Shown: positions 13,182 to 14,191 of the stretch, one piece after another
Layout: each line of letters opens with the position of its first letter
How positions within the stretch are numbered: the first letter of the stretch is position 1
NCBI GenBank assembly: GCA_021789735.1
Contig: JAJYJB010000067.1
Coordinates: forward strand, 1-14,191
Length of the DNA stretch: 14,191 nucleotides
Origin: Nitrospirota bacterium
Lineage (GTDB): Bacteria > Nitrospirota > Thermodesulfovibrionia > Thermodesulfovibrionales > JdFR-88
Direction of reading: 5' to 3'
Made by a program: the position numbers and the translations under genes
Notes under the pieces: model-generated
Databases searched by the model: none
What the model was told of the DNA's origin: nothing
The model's input: the letters and a program-made list of their open reading frames with translations, nothing else

Positions 13182-13771
13182 GCGCTTCTAAGCCTCCCTA
13201 TGCTTTCAATGGCTCGGGAAATGATGCTCTCCGCTTCCGCGCCTCCAGGGAGCAGACACGGTGCGAACCTCACCAATATCTTGGCCGGCCTTGGAAATTT
13301 CTGCCCAACGGGAAGCGACCTGTCGGCCCCCTTTATATAGGCTGGCAGCACAGGCACTCTTGAAAGCCTGGCCAGGAGGTCCAGCCCGCGTTTAAAGCCC
13401 GCTGCCGACCCGTCCCCCGTCTTGTCCCGCTCGCCTGCCGGGAACATGGCGATAGCCTCCCCGTTGCAGAGCCTCTTTACTGTATCCTTTATCATCGTGT
13501 GCGAAGAGCCCTCACGGCTCACCGGCATGGAGAAGCTGCTCACGAACCTTCCTATGAGCGGATTTGTGAAAAGCTCTTTTTTGGCCAGGTATGTCATCCT
13601 GCGGTCCACGGCCGCCCCTATGATGAGCGGGTCCAGATAGCTTGAGTGGTTGGAGACCACTATCAGGCCGCCCTCGCGCGGTATGAACTCCCTGCCCGTG
13701 ACCTCCATGCGGTTGTACGACCTGAAATAAACATTGAAGAGATTTTTAAAGACAAAATAACAGCTTTTCAT
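13178..13771 (-). CDS. plsC: 1-acyl-sn-glycerol-3-phosphate acyltransferase (PlsC-like)
   Basis: Membrane-associated acyltransferase making phosphatidic acid from lysophosphatidic acid; 197 aa, typical of the short PlsC form. Catalytic motif I is NHSSYLD (H42, D47) after LIVVS; motif II is around PVSREGS (R86); motif III is FPAGERDKTG at 110-119, where the usual Glu of FPEG is Ala (A112); motif IV is VPVLPAYIKGA at 139-149. The H-x4-D catalytic pair is intact, so activity is likely, but the altered motif III and unknown acyl-donor preference leave room for another acyltransferase role. ATG 13771 overlaps the cmk stop by 4 nt and the stop overlaps ispH by 4 nt, placing the gene in a tightly coupled cmk-plsC-ispH unit. 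It lacks its own strong ribosome site. Confidence 0.92.
   Translation of the reverse strand: MKSCYFVFKNLFNVYFRSYNRMEVTGREFIPREGGLIVVSNHSSYLDPLIIGAAVDRRMTYLAKKELFTNPLIGRFVSSFSMPVSREGSSHTMIKDTVKRLCNGEAIAMFPAGERDKTGDGSAAGFKRGLDLLARLSRVPVLPAYIKGADRSLPVGQKFPRPAKILVRFAPCLLPGGAEAESIISRAIESIGRLRSA
13193..13198 (-). promoter_or_regulatory. Shine-Dalgarno of ispH
   Basis: GGGAGG on the minus strand inside the last plsC codons, 11 nt before ATG 13181. It confirms the ispH start despite the 4-nt overlap with plsC. Confidence 0.7.
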
Positions 13772-14191
13772 TTTATTTCTTTTTGATTTTTTTCCGTGCC
13801 GCAGCCGTTTATGATATCGACCATCTTCCTGAGCACCTGCGAGGCCGAAAGGTCCGTGGTGTCCAGATAGAACGCGTCTTCGCTTTTTTTCAGGGGCGCT
13901 ATTTCCCGCGAGGAGTCCCGCTTGTCGCGCAGGGCCACGTCTTCCGTGGCGTCTTCCATGGAGATACGCCTGCCCATTGCGGCCATCTGGTCATGCCTTC
14001 TGCGCGCCCGCTCACGAAGCGAGGCGTCCAGGTAAAATTTTTTCCATGCGCCGGGGAACACCACAGTGGTCATGTCCCGGCCTTCGACCACCAGGTCCCT
14101 GTTTTTGCCGTTTTCGGAGGAAAACCCTCTCTGCAGGGGAAGCAGGAAATCCCTGACCGGCTGGCGGGCCGAAAAAACGGAGGAGTAATGG
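13768..14191 (-). CDS. cmk: Cytidylate kinase, C-terminal part (runs off window)
   Basis: C-terminal 140 residues of a (d)CMP kinase, which phosphorylates CMP/dCMP with ATP; the P-loop half is beyond position 14191. The frame is open to the window edge: codons from 14190 read HYSSVFSARQPVRDFLLPLQ, in line with the Cmk segment before its DGRDM box. Visible motifs are VVEGRDMTTVVFPGA, the KKFYLDASLRERARRRHDQM lid/NMP region, and RDKRDSSREIAPLKKSEDA with the RDxxDSxR nucleotide-binding arginines. LDTTDLSASQVL is close to the usual Cmk C-terminal end. A GTG at 14091 falls inside the EGRDM box and is not a credible start. Its TGA overlaps the plsC ATG by 4 nt. First visible gene of the nine-gene minus-strand block; the promoter lies outside the window. 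Confidence 0.95.
   Translation of the reverse strand, partial: HYSSVFSARQPVRDFLLPLQRGFSSENGKNRDLVVEGRDMTTVVFPGAWKKFYLDASLRERARRRHDQMAAMGRRISMEDATEDVALRDKRDSSREIAPLKKSEDAFYLDTTDLSASQVLRKMVDIINGCGTEKNQKEIK

Overview
The window is a 14.2 kb piece of a bacterial chromosome, densely coded and mostly housekeeping. No rRNA, tRNA, CRISPR array, IS element or phage gene was seen. Several Shine-Dalgarno sites are a strong GGGAGG. The gene order cmk-plsC-ispH-rpsA-sppA-ihfB resembles Desulfobacterota (Geobacter-like) genomes. The multi-PAS kinase and the b6-type cytochrome b point to an anaerobic or microaerophilic member of Desulfobacterota, Nitrospirota or a related lineage. That placement is inference; no rRNA is present to fix it.

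Layout. (1) 60-1886 (+): an orphan sensor histidine kinase with three PAS domains, two of them Cys-rich. It converges on a small Cys-rich protein of unknown function (1917-2300, -). (2) 2348-5479 (-): proS followed 3 nt later by an amidohydrolase of the MTA/SAH deaminase type. The latter carries an unusual N-terminal insert made of a 24-bp tandem repeat with two palindromes. (3) 5480-5662: an AT-rich divergent promoter region and a leader with overlapping inverted repeats. (4) 5663-7860 (+): thioredoxin, a membrane-anchored TlpA/ResA-like thioredoxin and ffh, tightly packed. (5) 8015-14191 (-): nine genes in a row, in transcription order cmk (its 5' end is outside the window), plsC, ispH, rpsA, sppA, ihfB, then a Rieske protein, a b6-type cytochrome b and a subunit-IV-like protein.

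How the genes work together. The long minus-strand block joins nucleotide (CMP kinase), phospholipid (acyltransferase) and isoprenoid (IspH) synthesis to translation (S1), membrane proteolysis (SppA) and nucleoid architecture (IHF/HU). It ends in a three-gene quinol-oxidising Rieske/cytochrome b complex. That complex has the Cys expected to bind an extra covalent heme (heme c_i/c_n) and a Gly in the Rieske cluster loop typical of low-potential, menaquinol-type proteins. No cytochrome c subunit is encoded beside it. The thioredoxin/TlpA/ffh group combines redox and membrane-targeting functions without the usual rpsP-rimM-trmD neighbours of ffh.

No stretch over 300 bases lacks a gene. The largest gaps are 5480-5662 and 7861-8014, both described below. 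I found no clearly new multi-gene system. The observations most worth a second look are the repeat/palindrome insert in the deaminase, the Rieske/b6/IV cluster without a cytochrome c, the Cys-rich PAS domains and the Cys-rich small protein.
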